DNA from: Pusillimonas caeni
GTDB taxonomy: Bacteria; Pseudomonadota; Gammaproteobacteria; Burkholderiales; Burkholderiaceae_B
Direction: 5' to 3'
Length of the DNA: 64,000 nucleotides
NCBI RefSeq assembly: GCF_003545815.1
Contig: NZ_PDUW01000010.1
Coordinates: 109,507 to 173,506 of the forward strand
Shown in pieces: positions 1-10,830 of this stretch. The notes beneath the pieces are model-generated. The model made no database searches. It saw only the letters and a list, made by a program, of their open reading frames with translations, and was not told where the DNA came from. Each line of letters begins with the position of its first letter. Position 1 is the first letter of the stretch. The translations under genes and the position numbers were made by a program.

Positions 1-1817
1 CTGTGGCGCCGTTCGATGTGCAGGCTGTTGCCGCTGATGTTTTTCGCCAGCGCCTTGGCTTCGGCGGCCGCGGCGGCGATCTGGTGGTAGCTCTCGTATT
101 GCAGGGGCTGGGCCTTGACGATGCCCAGCGAGATGCTGGGCCAGGCGAAGAAGCGTTGTTTGCCGGCCCTGTCGCGCGCGCAATAGCCGCCGTCGGCGTC
201 GCCGTTGACAAGCCCGTTGTCCGACAGATAGGCGCTTACCATCGAGCCGAAGGCCTTCAGCAGTGCATGGCAGCGCGCCTCCCAATCCTGGCTGCACCAC
301 AGGATCAGGAAATCGTCGCCGCCGATATGGCCGACGAAATCCCGGCTGCGTGCGTAGCTGCTGAGCAAACGCCCGGTCATCTGGATGATCTCGTCGCCCT
401 TGACGTAGCCATACACATCGTTGAAGGGCTTGAAATTATCCAGATCGGCGTAGCACGCGCAGAAAGGAACTTCGCTGGCGAGCAGATGTTCGATATGCAG
501 ATTAACGGGCACATTGCCCGGAAGCTGGGTCAGCGGGTTCGCGTGCCTGGCCGCCATGATCTGGACTTCGGTCAGTTCGCGCAGCAGATCGTAGCTGGTG
601 CCTATGCCCAGATAGCGTCCCTGGCTGGTGATGATGAAATCGCTGATGAGCCTGGAGCGATCCGCCTCGATCAGCATGTGGCTGAGCTGCTGCAGGCTGG
701 TGGACTCGTCCGCCATGGGCGGGTTGGAGTCCATGAACAGCGTGCAGCTTCGGCGGCCGTACAGTTCGCGCTGATACGGCCGGGCGAAGCGGCCGATGAG
801 GTCGTCGCGCAATATCATGCCCACCGGCGTTCCCCGGTCGACGACCGGGATCGATTGCAGTTCGGGGTGGGCGGCAAACAGTTCGCATACACCGTCATTG
901 GACATGCCGGGCGCCGCATGCGGCACGTTGCGCAGCAGCTTGCCGGCGTTGACTACGCCGCCGGCCGGAGGCGTCCAGATGGGCTTGCGCGCCTCTCGGT
1001 AATCGGCCAGTTCCGAAAGCAGGGATTCGGGCAGCTCGACCAAAGGCTGGGCACTGGGCACGGCAATGTAAAAGCCCTGGCCGCCCCGGATGCCGATGGC
1101 GGCCAGATACTCCAGCTCTTCCTGATGCTCTATGCCCTCGGCCACCACCAGCGCCCCGGATTCGCGCGCGATGTCGCGGATCGAACGCAGGAACTGCTGC
1201 TTGAGAGAATCGAGATGGATGCCCTGCACAAAGTGCAGGTCGACCTTGACGTATTCCGGTTTGAACTCCGACCAGCGGCGCAGGCTGGAGTGGCCATCGC
1301 CCAGGTCGTCCAGCGCCAGTTGAAAGCCGGCATCGCGATACGATGCGAGCAGCCCATGAAAACGCTCGCCGTCATGGGCGGCATGCTCGGTCAGTTCGAA
1401 TACGATCTGGTCGGGCGACAGCCCGAGCGTCTGGAGATCTCGCACCAACACTCGGGCATCGCGGGCGATATGAGGCAGCGCCGGCGGGCTGATGTTCAGA
1501 AACAGCTGCCCCGGCAAGGACAGATCCGCAAAACGGCCCAGCAGGGTCTGGCAGCACAGTATCTCTAGCTCGACGGTAAGGCCGTTTTGGCCGGCCACCC
1601 GAAACAGGTCCACGGGTGAATGCAGCGGCCCGTCGGCCGGACCCCGAATGAGGCCTTCGTAGCCTACGATGGCGCCCGCCTGCAAGTCTATGATGGGTTG
1701 GAATACCGGGACCAGCCGGCCTTCTTTCAGGATGTCTTTGAGGCAGCCGTACCAGGTCGCTTCGATGCTTCCGTCCAAAAACCCGCGGGGGTTTCCAGCC
1801 ACCTCATGCAACGACAT
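1..1817 (-). CDS. EAL-CBS-GGDEF c-di-GMP signalling protein (3' end beyond window)
   Basis: I translated this from the minus strand, starting at the ATG at 1817, which follows a GGGAGGCG ribosome site. About 605 residues are visible and the C-terminus runs off the left edge. An N-terminal EAL domain (about residues 30-265) carries EGLIRG, ELTE, DDLGDGHSS, AEGIE and QGFY, so the phosphodiesterase site looks largely intact. A CBS pair follows at about 290-410. Then comes a GGDEF domain with the active-site form GGDDF and an RSRD inhibitory-site motif five residues before it. The family makes and/or degrades cyclic di-GMP in the cytoplasm, and the CBS pair suggests control by a nucleotide. No membrane segment is visible. 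Which activity dominates cannot be told from sequence. Confidence 0.88.
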   Translation of the reverse strand, partial: MSLHEVAGNPRGFLDGSIEATWYGCLKDILKEGRLVPVFQPIIDLQAGAIVGYEGLIRGPADGPLHSPVDLFRVAGQNGLTVELEILCCQTLLGRFADLSLPGQLFLNISPPALPHIARDARVLVRDLQTLGLSPDQIVFELTEHAAHDGERFHGLLASYRDAGFQLALDDLGDGHSSLRRWSEFKPEYVKVDLHFVQGIHLDSLKQQFLRSIRDIARESGALVVAEGIEHQEELEYLAAIGIRGGQGFYIAVPSAQPLVELPESLLSELADYREARKPIWTPPAGGVVNAGKLLRNVPHAAPGMSNDGVCELFAAHPELQSIPVVDRGTPVGMILRDDLIGRFARPYQRELYGRRSCTLFMDSNPPMADESTSLQQLSHMLIEADRSRLISDFIITSQGRYLGIGTSYDLLRELTEVQIMAARHANPLTQLPGNVPVNLHIEHLLASEVPFCACYADLDNFKPFNDVYGYVKGDEIIQMTGRLLSSYARSRDFVGHIGGDDFLILWCSQDWEARCHALLKAFGSMVSAYLSDNGLVNGDADGGYCARDRAGKQRFFAWPSISLGIVKAQPLQYESYHQIAAAAAEAKALAKNISGNSLHIERRH

Positions 1818-1959
1818 ATCCAACGCCTCCCGACCTTTACGCTAAAGACTGCAGCACGCAACTATAGGGCTCGCACATGTATAACGGATGACGAGGGCGA
1901 AAATTAAACCATGCCGCATCCACGCTGAATCTTACATCAGTGTATTGATCGTCGGCATC

Positions 1960-2526
1960 CTACATTAGGCCTAGTTCGAGTTTGCCGTGTTCGCTGATCA
2001 TCTCCCGGCTCCAGGGCGGATCCCAGACGAGGTCGACGCTGACGCTTTCGACGCCGGGGATCGACATCAGTTTGGTACGCGCTTCTTCAGCAATGAACGT
2101 GCCCATGCCGCAGCCCGGCGCGGTCAGCGTCATGTCCACTTCGATGCGGAACCTGCCCTCTTCCTGGCCGGGCAGGACTTCGCAGCGATACACCAGGCCC
2201 AGGTTGACGATGTCCACCGGAATCTCGGGATCGTAGCAAGTGGCCAGCAATTCCAGCGCCGAGGCCTCGACCGAATCGGCCGTGGCCGGCCCCGAGGAAG
2301 GCTGGACCGCCGGCGCCTCGACCGGCTCCAGGCCCAGCGCATCGGCGTCGCGCCCTTCGACGCGATAGAGATTGCCTTCTACATAGACGGTGTAGCTGCC
2401 TCCCAGGCGCTGGGTGATCTGTGCGACGCAGCCTTCCTGGATGGTGACCGGCTCGCCGAAGGGCACGGAAACGGCCGGGCAGTCACGGTTTACGACCACT
2501 TCGTTGGGTTTTCTGTTGTGATACAT
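1960..2526 (-). CDS. sufT: SufT-like iron-sulfur assembly protein (MIP18/DUF59 family)
   Basis: This 188-residue protein is the last gene of the suf operon. Its C-terminal half (about 88-185) is an MIP18/DUF59 domain with the DPEIPVDIVNLGLVY segment at 99-113 and the conserved cysteine C139 in APGCGMG. The N-terminal half is the extra segment seen in the long SufT form. Members help mature Fe-S proteins. It starts 9 bases after the sufU stop, with GAGG upstream. I see no terminator immediately downstream. Confidence 0.88.
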   Translation of the reverse strand: MYHNRKPNEVVVNRDCPAVSVPFGEPVTIQEGCVAQITQRLGGSYTVYVEGNLYRVEGRDADALGLEPVEAPAVQPSSGPATADSVEASALELLATCYDPEIPVDIVNLGLVYRCEVLPGQEEGRFRIEVDMTLTAPGCGMGTFIAEEARTKLMSIPGVESVSVDLVWDPPWSREMISEHGKLELGLM

Positions 2527-2535
2527 GGAACAGCC

Positions 2536-2991
2536 TCATTCGGTTTTGGCGGTATCCGATACGCCAACCAGTGCATTGTGCAGGGTGTGCCAGGCCAGGG
2601 TCGCGCATTTGACCCGTACCGGAAACTCTTTGACGCCGGCCAGCACCTGAAGCTTGCCGAAGTCGCGCCCCTCGGGCTGGCTCTCGGTCAGCATGGCGTG
2701 GAAATCGCGAAACAGGGCTTCGACTTCTTCCACCGGCTTGCCCCGCACGGCTTCGGTCATCAAGGAGGCCGAAGCCGTGGAGATCGCGCAGCCCTGGCCC
2801 ATGAAGCTGGCCTCGGCCACCACGCCGTCCTCGACGCGCAGATAGACGGTGAGTTCGTCGCCGCACAAGGGATTGTGGCCCCGCGCCACGTGGCTCGGAC
2901 GTTCCATGCCGTGGTAGTTGCGCGGGCTTCTGTTGTGATCGAAGATCACTTCTTGATAAAGCTCTCGCAGGTCGGGCTGCATGTCGCTCAT
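2536..2991 (-). CDS. sufU: SufU-type Fe-S scaffold / sulfur-acceptor protein
   Basis: This 151-residue NifU/IscU-like protein has C43, D45, C68 and C129 in the pattern of the zinc-binding SufU group. SufU receives persulfide sulfur from SufS and passes it to the SufBCD scaffold. Its start codon overlaps the sufS stop (ATGA), so translation is probably coupled. SufU takes the place of SufE, which is absent from this operon. The insert of about 20 residues before C129 (roughly 100-120) fits SufU rather than IscU. Confidence 0.9.
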   Translation of the reverse strand: MSDMQPDLRELYQEVIFDHNRSPRNYHGMERPSHVARGHNPLCGDELTVYLRVEDGVVAEASFMGQGCAISTASASLMTEAVRGKPVEEVEALFRDFHAMLTESQPEGRDFGKLQVLAGVKEFPVRVKCATLAWHTLHNALVGVSDTAKTE

Positions 2992-4247
2992 GGCGCCTCC
3001 GTGATGCCGAACAGGGCCTGCGCCTTGCGCACGGCGCCGATCAGGGCGGTGATGTCTTCAGTACTGTTGTACAGGGCGAACGAGGCCCGTGCGGTGCCGG
3101 GTATGCCGTAGCGGGTCATGATGGGCATGGCGCAATGATGGCCCGCCCGTATGGCCACGCCTTCGGAATCCAGGATGGTGCCCAGGTCGTGCGGATGGAT
3201 GCCGTCGATGACGAAAGACAGTATCCCCGCCTTGTTCCGCGCCGTTCCGATCAGCCTGACGCCGGGCAAGGCCGATATTTCGTCGGTGGCTAGGTCGAGC
3301 AGGCGCTGCTCGTGCGCGGCGATGCGCTCCAGCCCCACCGCCCGCACATAGTCGATGCCGGCGGCCATGCCTATCACGCCGGCGATATTGGGGGTGCCCG
3401 CTTCGAAACGCTGCGGCGCATCGGCATAGGTCGAGCCTTCGAAGCTGACGGTGTGGATCATGTCGCCGCCGCCCTGCCAGGGCGGCATGGCCTGCAGCAG
3501 TTCGCGCCGGCCATACAGCACGCCGATGCCGGTCGGGCCATACAGCTTGTGAGCCGAAAACGCATAAAAGTCGCAAGCCATGGCGTGCACGTCCACCGGC
3601 TGGTGCGCCACCGCCTGCGCGCCGTCGACCAACACGAGCGCGCCGGCCCGATGCGCCAGGCGCACTATTTCGTCTACGGGGTTGATCGTGCCCAGCGCGT
3701 TCGACACATGGGCGACACAGACGAGCCGCGTGCGTGGACTCAACAGCGCTTCGTATTCGTCCATCAGCAGCTCGCCGCGGTCGTCGATGGGCGCCACTTT
3801 GATCTGCGCGCCGGTCTGATGGCAAAGCAGTTGCCACGGAACAATGTTGGAATGATGCTCCATGGCCGTGATCAGGATTTCGTCGCCGGCCTTGAGATTC
3901 GCCCGGCCCCAGCTCTGGGCCACGAGATTGATGGACTCGGTGGTGCCGCGTGTAAAGACGATTTCGTCATCGCGGCTTGCGTTCAGGAAATCCCGCACGG
4001 TGGCGCGCCCTGCTTCGTACAGGTCGGTGGCATGCTGGGACAGCCAATGCACCCCGCGATGGATGTTCGCGTTGGACTGCTCGTAGAAGCGCGACTCGGC
4101 CTGGATCACCGGCAGCGGCTTCTGGGTGGTGGCGCCATTGTCGAGATAGGCCAGGCGCTTGCCATGGACGGGGCGCGCAAGAATGGGAAAGTCGTGCGCC
4201 AGGTCCAGGACCGTGTCCGCAATCGTGCTGGATGCGTTCGCACTCAT
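2988..4247 (-). CDS. sufS: Cysteine desulfurase SufS
   Basis: This 419-residue PLP enzyme of the group II desulfurase type removes sulfur from cysteine as an enzyme persulfide. The PLP-binding lysine is K234 (SAHKLYGPTG) and the catalytic cysteine is C372 (RAGHHCAMP). The open frame extends upstream to 4460. I chose the ATG at 4247 because it overlaps the sufD stop codon (ATGA) and gives the normal family N-terminus; the extra 71 residues are arginine-rich shadow of sufD. It acts with SufU and SufBCD. Confidence 0.95.
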   Translation of the reverse strand: MSANASSTIADTVLDLAHDFPILARPVHGKRLAYLDNGATTQKPLPVIQAESRFYEQSNANIHRGVHWLSQHATDLYEAGRATVRDFLNASRDDEIVFTRGTTESINLVAQSWGRANLKAGDEILITAMEHHSNIVPWQLLCHQTGAQIKVAPIDDRGELLMDEYEALLSPRTRLVCVAHVSNALGTINPVDEIVRLAHRAGALVLVDGAQAVAHQPVDVHAMACDFYAFSAHKLYGPTGIGVLYGRRELLQAMPPWQGGGDMIHTVSFEGSTYADAPQRFEAGTPNIAGVIGMAAGIDYVRAVGLERIAAHEQRLLDLATDEISALPGVRLIGTARNKAGILSFVIDGIHPHDLGTILDSEGVAIRAGHHCAMPIMTRYGIPGTARASFALYNSTEDITALIGAVRKAQALFGITEAP

Positions 4248-5554
4248 GAGATGTCTCCTAGCAGGCTGCCGCCGGGCAACAGCGCCCGCACTGTGCCGGC
4301 GACGCGGCGGCGCATGGGTTCGAGCGCAATGCGCTGAAGGGCCTGCGCCGCAAAGGCGTAGGTCATCACGCCATGGGCGTGCGCCTCGGACAGGCCCCTC
4401 GAACGCAGATAGAACAGGCTTTCTTCGTCTATCTGCCCCACCGTCGCCCCATGCGCGCACTTGACGTCATCGGCATAGATCTCCAGCTCGGGCTGCGAGG
4501 CGACGCGGGCGGTGCGCGACAGCAGCAGGTTGTCGGAACGCTGGACGGCGTCGGTGCCGTCGGCGCCCTGCCTGACCTGGATGCGACCGGTGAACACGCC
4601 CTGGGCGGCATCCGACAAGATGCCTCGGTAGTATTCGTGGCTGGTGCTGTCGGGCTGGGCATGGTCGATGCAAGTGTGATGGTCGACGTGGCGCCGCCCG
4701 TCTGCATAGAACAAGCCATTGAGCAAGGCATGGCACCGGCGCCCGTTGAACCGGGTCGAGATGTCGTTGCGGGCCAGCCGCGCGCCGAACGATATGGAAT
4801 GCGATTCGTAGGCGGAGCCTTCGTCCTGCTGGATGTCGACCGATGCCAGATGAAAGGCTTCTGCATGCTCTTGCTGCACTTTCAGGTGGATCAGGCTTGC
4901 ATCGCGCTCGAGTCTGCCGCGCAGTACGGTGTTGGTCAGCGTGGACGACTGCGCATGCCCGATATAGTGCTCTACCAGCGTGGCGCGGGCGCCTTGTCCC
5001 AGCAGCACTACGCTGCGCGGGAAGCTGGCCGTGCCGGCGCCGGCTGCAATGTGCACGACATGCAGAGGTTCGTCCAGGGATGTGCGCGCCGACAACTCGA
5101 CATAGGCGCCGTCGGCGGCCAGGGCCAGATTCAGGGCCGCCGGGCTTCCGCCTTCGTCGGCCTCTCCCAAGCTGGCTTCGAGCCGCGCCGCATCGCCGGC
5201 CAGGACCTGGGCCAGCGGCGCAACACGCGCTCCATCGGGAAGGTTGCCGATGCGGGACAGGCCGGCTTCGAACCGTCCGTCCACGAAGACCATCCAATGC
5301 CCTTTCTGCCCCTGACGCAACGTCTCGAGATCGAATCCTGTTGGAGCGCCGCGCGCGCCATCGAACTTCTGCTGCTGCAGAAAGGTCAGCGAGGTATGGC
5401 GCCAATCCGGGTGGCGCGTCGTCGGCCACCCCTCGGCCATGAAACGATCGAGGGCCCGCTGGCGCGCGCTCGCCAGCCATGGCGCGCGCGCGCCCGGCAA
5501 GCCGGGCCGCTGGGCTTGCGCCCGCTCGAACCAGGGTTGAAGCAGCTCGCTCAT
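4244..5554 (-). CDS. sufD: SufD, subunit of the SufBCD scaffold
   Basis: This 436-residue SufB/SufD-family protein has a C-terminal beta-helix and the conserved EIYADDVKCAHGATVG region. That region holds the cysteine and histidine thought to sit at the SufB-SufD interface. The N-terminus is basic and variable, as is usual for SufD. It forms a complex with SufB and the SufC ATPase, on which new Fe-S clusters are built in the cytoplasm. Both gene borders overlap their neighbours by four bases (sufC stop and sufS start). Confidence 0.93.
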   Translation of the reverse strand: MSELLQPWFERAQAQRPGLPGARAPWLASARQRALDRFMAEGWPTTRHPDWRHTSLTFLQQQKFDGARGAPTGFDLETLRQGQKGHWMVFVDGRFEAGLSRIGNLPDGARVAPLAQVLAGDAARLEASLGEADEGGSPAALNLALAADGAYVELSARTSLDEPLHVVHIAAGAGTASFPRSVVLLGQGARATLVEHYIGHAQSSTLTNTVLRGRLERDASLIHLKVQQEHAEAFHLASVDIQQDEGSAYESHSISFGARLARNDISTRFNGRRCHALLNGLFYADGRRHVDHHTCIDHAQPDSTSHEYYRGILSDAAQGVFTGRIQVRQGADGTDAVQRSDNLLLSRTARVASQPELEIYADDVKCAHGATVGQIDEESLFYLRSRGLSEAHAHGVMTYAFAAQALQRIALEPMRRRVAGTVRALLPGGSLLGDIS

Positions 5555-6321
5555 GCACTGGCCTCCTTGTCCTGGACGGCTTCCTTCTTGATCCAGCCAT
5601 AGCCGCGCTCTTCAAGCTCGAGCGCCAGTTCGCGCCCGCCCGAGTGGGCGATGCGTCCGCCGGACAGCACGTGGACGTGGTCGGGCACGATGTAGTCGAG
5701 CAGGCGCTGATAATGGGTGATGACGATCAGCGCGCGATCCGGAGAGCGCAGGCGGTTCACGCCTTCAGCCACGACTCGCAGGGCGTCGATGTCCAGGCCC
5801 GAGTCGGTCTCGTCGAGCACCGCCAGGCTGGGTTGCAACAGCGACATCTGCAGCACCTCGTTGCGCTTTTTCTCGCCGCCCGAGAATCCCTCGTTGACCG
5901 AACGGTAGAGGAATTCTTCTTTCATGCCCACCTGCTTCATCTCGGCCTTGACCAGGGTGAGGAAGTCCATGGCGTCCAACTCGGCTTCGCCTCGATGGCG
6001 GCGGACGGCATTGACCGCGGCCCGCAGGAAATAGGCGTTGGATACGCCCGGTATCTCGATGGGATACTGGAAGGCCATGAACAGGCCCTCTCGGGCGCGC
6101 TCTTCGATCGGCATCGAGGTCAGGTCCCGCCCGTTCCAGCTGATGGAGCCGCTTTCGATCCGGAAGTTTTCACGCCCCGCCAGTACCTGGGCCAAGGTGC
6201 TCTTTCCCGATCCGTTCGGACCCATGATGGCGTGGACCTCGCCCGCTCCGACCGATAGGTCGAGCCCGCGCAGTATTTCCTTTTGACCGATCTTGACGTG
6301 AAGATCCTTGATTTCCAACAT
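5551..6321 (-). CDS. sufC: SufC ATPase
   Basis: This 256-residue ABC-type ATPase has no membrane domain. Walker A is GPNGSGKS (about 34-41), the signature is FSGGEKKR, and Walker B runs into LDETDSGLD, which is typical of SufC. ATP hydrolysis by SufC drives shape changes in the SufBCD scaffold. It starts 12 bases after the sufB stop, behind a GGAGAAACGTCA leader. Confidence 0.95.
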   Translation of the reverse strand: MLEIKDLHVKIGQKEILRGLDLSVGAGEVHAIMGPNGSGKSTLAQVLAGRENFRIESGSISWNGRDLTSMPIEERAREGLFMAFQYPIEIPGVSNAYFLRAAVNAVRRHRGEAELDAMDFLTLVKAEMKQVGMKEEFLYRSVNEGFSGGEKKRNEVLQMSLLQPSLAVLDETDSGLDIDALRVVAEGVNRLRSPDRALIVITHYQRLLDYIVPDHVHVLSGGRIAHSGGRELALELEERGYGWIKKEAVQDKEASA

Positions 6322-6333
6322 TGACGTTTCTCC

Positions 6334-7782
<1,449 letters not shown>

Positions 7783-7830
7783 TTGATATCCCTCTAGAGA
7801 AAGCGCGCCGCGCGCGCATCGTCAAACCAT

Positions 7831-8298
7831 TCAAACGACCGGTTGCCTGCGCACCACGGCCTGCGCTCCGCCGGAGCGGGAAAGCGGCATCGGCTGGGGT
7901 CGCGCCATGTCGGCCACCGAGACGTCCTCGAGCGTGCGCCGCACGATGGCGTTGATGCGCTGCCAGTTCTCGCGCAGCGTGCAGCCGGTTTCGAAATCGC
8001 AGCTTCCGGGGATGGCCGTGCACTCCGTCAGCCCGAAGGGCTGATCTTCGAGCGCGTCGATGACCTGGGCGATCGATATCTCGCTTGCGGGACGCCCCAG
8101 GGCATAGCCGCCCTGCACGCCGCGCACGCTGCGCACCAGGCCGTGCCGGCCCAGCAGCTTCAGTACCTTGCTGACGGTGGGAGGATTGAGGCCCAGGGCC
8201 CTGGCCAGCTCGGACGCGCTGCAGAGGCGTTCGGGGCAGCCGGCCATATAGGTAAGCACCAGGGTGCCGTAATCCATGATCTTGCTGATGCGCAACAT
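7831..8298 (-). CDS. sufR: Rrf2-family SUF regulator (IscR-like, Fe-S sensing)
   Basis: This 155-residue Rrf2-family repressor has an N-terminal winged helix and three cysteines, C93, C100 and C106, spaced as in the Fe-S-binding group. The start is the ATG at 8298, because a GGAG lies six bases upstream; a TTG 12 bases earlier would sit inside that ribosome site. It is the first gene of the suf operon and probably represses it when cluster supply is adequate. 'sufR' here means the proteobacterial Rrf2 type, not the cyanobacterial DeoR type. Confidence 0.88.
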   Translation of the reverse strand: MLRISKIMDYGTLVLTYMAGCPERLCSASELARALGLNPPTVSKVLKLLGRHGLVRSVRGVQGGYALGRPASEISIAQVIDALEDQPFGLTECTAIPGSCDFETGCTLRENWQRINAIVRRTLEDVSVADMARPQPMPLSRSGGAQAVVRRQPVV

Positions 8299-8359
8299 GA
8301 TGGGCTCCAATCAATGTCTCGATGGCGGGCAGCTCGTACCCGGCTTTTTCCACCGTTTC

Positions 8360-8395
8360 GTATACCGTACCTCTGCGGTACTGTATCAGTCAAGC
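8360..8395 (-). promoter_or_regulatory. Candidate suf operon promoter with internal palindrome
   Basis: On the minus strand a TTGACT -35 (8388-8393) is followed after 18 bases by TACGGT (8364-8369) as a weak -10. The palindrome GTACC-N5-GGTAC (8367-8381) fills most of the spacer. A repressor bound there would block polymerase. I infer it is the operator of the adjacent Rrf2 protein. Confidence 0.45.
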
Positions 8396-8427
8396 ATGAC
8401 CCTACGGGCGATGGGGTTGCAACAGGC

Positions 8428-10224
8428 TCAACCTGAAGAAATCTCGTCGTCCCCCGCCTGCTGCAGCATCCACATCTGCGCATAGCGCCCTCCCTGCAGC
8501 AGCAACTCGCGATGCGAGCCCTGCTCGATCACCCTGCCGTGGTCCAGCACCAGGATCTCGTCGGCGTCCACCACCGTCGACAGGCGGTGCGCGATGATCA
8601 GGGTCGTGCGGTCTCGGGCGATCTGGCGCAACTCGTCCTGGATGGCCCGTTCGGTGCGGGTGTCCAGCGCGCTGGTCGCCTCGTCCAGGACCAGTATGGG
8701 CGGGTTCTTCAGCAGCGTGCGCGCGATCGCCACGCGCTGCTTCTCGCCGCCCGACAGCTTCAGGCCTCGTTCCCCCACCTGCGTGTCATAGCCTTCGGGC
8801 AGGCTCATGACGAAATCATGGATGCGGGCCGCCCTGGCTGCCTCGACGATGTCCTCGCGGCTGGCGTCCGGATTGCCGTAGGCGATGTTGTACAGGATGG
8901 TGTCGTTGAACAGCACCGTGTCCTGTGGAACGATGCCGATATGGCGCCGCAGGCTCGCCTGTTCGAGATCGCGGACGTCGATGCCGTCGACCTCGATCGC
9001 GCCTTCCGTCACGTCATAGAAGCGGAACAGCAGGCGCGACAAGGTCGACTTGCCCGCGCCGGAGGCGCCCACCACCGCCAGGCTGTGGCCGGCGGGAATC
9101 TCGAAGCTGACATCGAACAATATCTGGCGGTTCAGCTCGTAGCCGAAGTCCACGTGTTCGAATCGCACCGAGGCGCTGCGTGTATTCAGCACTCGCGCCG
9201 AAGGCTTGTCGGCCACTTCCAGGTTCTGGTCCAGCAAGCCGAACATGCGCTCCATGTCGGCCAGGGCATGCTTGATCTCGCGATAGACGAAGCCCAGGAA
9301 GTTCAATGGCGCATACAGCTGCGTGAGATAGGCCGAGACCAGCACCACGTCGCCCACCGTCATGGTCTGTTCGACCACGCCGCTGGCGGACAGCCACAGC
9401 AAGGCCGTGACGCCCACCGTGATGATGACCCCCTGCCCCATGTTGAGCAGGTTGAGCGACACCTGGTTCTTGACCGCCGATTCGACCCAGCGGTTCAGGT
9501 TGCGATCGTAGCGGTCCAGTTCATAGGCTTCGTTGCCGAAATACTTGACTGTCTCATAATTGAGGATCGCGTCGATGGCCTTGCTGTTGGCCTGGCTGTC
9601 CAGGTCGTTCATGCTGCGCCGGTACACCATGCGCTTCTCGGTCACCAGCAGCGTAAAGACAATGTACGAGGCGATGGTGCCCAATGTCACCAGCGCAAAC
9701 AGAAGGTCGTAGCGCCACAGCAATATCGCCGCCACCATGCCTATCTCGAGCAAGGTCGGCAGCACATTGAACACCATGAAGTTCAGCAGGAAGCCGATGC
9801 CCTTCGTGCCGCGCTCGATGTCCCGGCTCAGCCCGCCGGTCTGGCGCTGCAGATGAAACCGCATCGACAGCGCAAAAAGATGCTCGAACAGGCGCGTGGC
9901 GATGCGCCGGATCGAGCCCTGCGTGACGCGTGCGAAAAGCGCGTCGCGCAATTCGCCGAACACGCTGGTGGCCAGCCTGGCAAAGCCATAGCCCAGCAGC
10001 GCGGCCACAGGCAGCACCAGCAGGGTCTGCGGCAGGCTCAGGCCATCGACCAGTTCCTTGAGATAGAGCGGCGTGATCACGCTGGCGACCTTGGCCGCGA
10101 TCAGACAGGTCATGGCGAACACGACACGCCACTTGAACTGCCATACGAAGGGAAGAAGCGAACGTATCGTCTTGATGTCGTCGCGATTGGAAGGGGCCGG
10201 GCCCCGGTAGTGGATTCTGCTCAT
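8428..10224 (-). CDS. Atm1-type ABC exporter (fused permease/ATPase)
   Basis: This 598-residue half-transporter has an N-terminal six-helix membrane domain (about 20-315) and a C-terminal ATPase. The ATPase has Walker A GASGAGKS, signature LSGGEKQR and Walker B ILVLDEATSALD. It resembles the Atm1/ABCB7/HMT1 group, which exports glutathione-linked sulfur or metal compounds and is tied to Fe-S metabolism. The start at 10224 (MSRIHYRG) gives the normal family N-terminus; longer frames upstream are not convincing. It lies 129 bases upstream of sufR on the same strand, which supports a link to Fe-S assembly. Confidence 0.85.
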   Translation of the reverse strand: MSRIHYRGPAPSNRDDIKTIRSLLPFVWQFKWRVVFAMTCLIAAKVASVITPLYLKELVDGLSLPQTLLVLPVAALLGYGFARLATSVFGELRDALFARVTQGSIRRIATRLFEHLFALSMRFHLQRQTGGLSRDIERGTKGIGFLLNFMVFNVLPTLLEIGMVAAILLWRYDLLFALVTLGTIASYIVFTLLVTEKRMVYRRSMNDLDSQANSKAIDAILNYETVKYFGNEAYELDRYDRNLNRWVESAVKNQVSLNLLNMGQGVIITVGVTALLWLSASGVVEQTMTVGDVVLVSAYLTQLYAPLNFLGFVYREIKHALADMERMFGLLDQNLEVADKPSARVLNTRSASVRFEHVDFGYELNRQILFDVSFEIPAGHSLAVVGASGAGKSTLSRLLFRFYDVTEGAIEVDGIDVRDLEQASLRRHIGIVPQDTVLFNDTILYNIAYGNPDASREDIVEAARAARIHDFVMSLPEGYDTQVGERGLKLSGGEKQRVAIARTLLKNPPILVLDEATSALDTRTERAIQDELRQIARDRTTLIIAHRLSTVVDADEILVLDHGRVIEQGSHRELLLQGGRYAQMWMLQQAGDDEISSG

Positions 10225-10311
10225 GAACAATGATGAAAAATGAAGGGCTGCGCACGGCGGCGCAGGCAACACCTTATACAATAAACCCGCAATCAAGAAA
10301 CCGGAGAACTC

Positions 10312-10830
10312 ATGGTCGATTCGTCCTTCGACTACCACGCCGCGCTGTCCGCCTGCGCGCAAGGCGATCCCGCGGCGCTGCAGCGGCTGTACGCCCAGGA
10401 AGCCCCACGCATGCTGGCCCTGGCCAACATCATGCTGGGCGACCAGGCCGCCGCGCAAAACGCCGTCCATGACGCCTTCGTGCTGGTGTGGAAGAATGCC
10501 GGCAGCTACGATTCGCGCACCGGCAGCGCCCGCGCCTGGATCTACAGCATCATGCGCTACCGCACCCTGAGCATGCTGCGGCGCAGCCCGGCGCCGGCCG
10601 CCTCCGCGCCGGTCACGCCCAGCGTCCTGCCTGCTCATGAAGACGGTGCCGCCGGCGTGGCGGCGGCGCTGCAGCAGCAGCCCGACGGCTCTCGCAAGCC
10701 AGTCCTGATGGCCTTCTACAACGGCATGAATTACTCCGACATCGCCGCCCGGCTGGGATGTTCGGTGGCGGAGCTGCGCAATCGCGTGCGCTCCTGCCTG
10801 CGCGCCTTGCGGGAGTGCGAACCGGCATGA
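10312..10830 (+). CDS. ECF-type RNA polymerase sigma factor
   Basis: This 172-residue sigma factor has region 2 at about 20-90 (AWIYSIMRYRTLSMLRR) and region 4 at about 125-168 with the helix-turn-helix SDIAARLGCSVAELRNRVR. It resembles the SigK group paired with RskA-type anti-sigma factors. The upstream GGAGAACTC gives a good ribosome site, and a TACAAT-like -10 lies about 40 bases before the start. Its stop overlaps the start of the next gene, so the two are co-translated. Confidence 0.87.
   Translation: MVDSSFDYHAALSACAQGDPAALQRLYAQEAPRMLALANIMLGDQAAAQNAVHDAFVLVWKNAGSYDSRTGSARAWIYSIMRYRTLSMLRRSPAPAASAPVTPSVLPAHEDGAAGVAAALQQQPDGSRKPVLMAFYNGMNYSDIAARLGCSVAELRNRVRSCLRALRECEPA

Noticed and set aside
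3..1568. 521-residue plus-strand open frame
   Set aside because: It is antisense to the EAL-CBS-GGDEF gene, has no recognisable domain, and arises from GC-rich third positions.
4248..4460. 71-residue N-terminal extension of SufS
   Set aside because: It is arginine-rich sequence inside sufD. The ATG at 4247 overlapping the sufD stop gives the normal protein.
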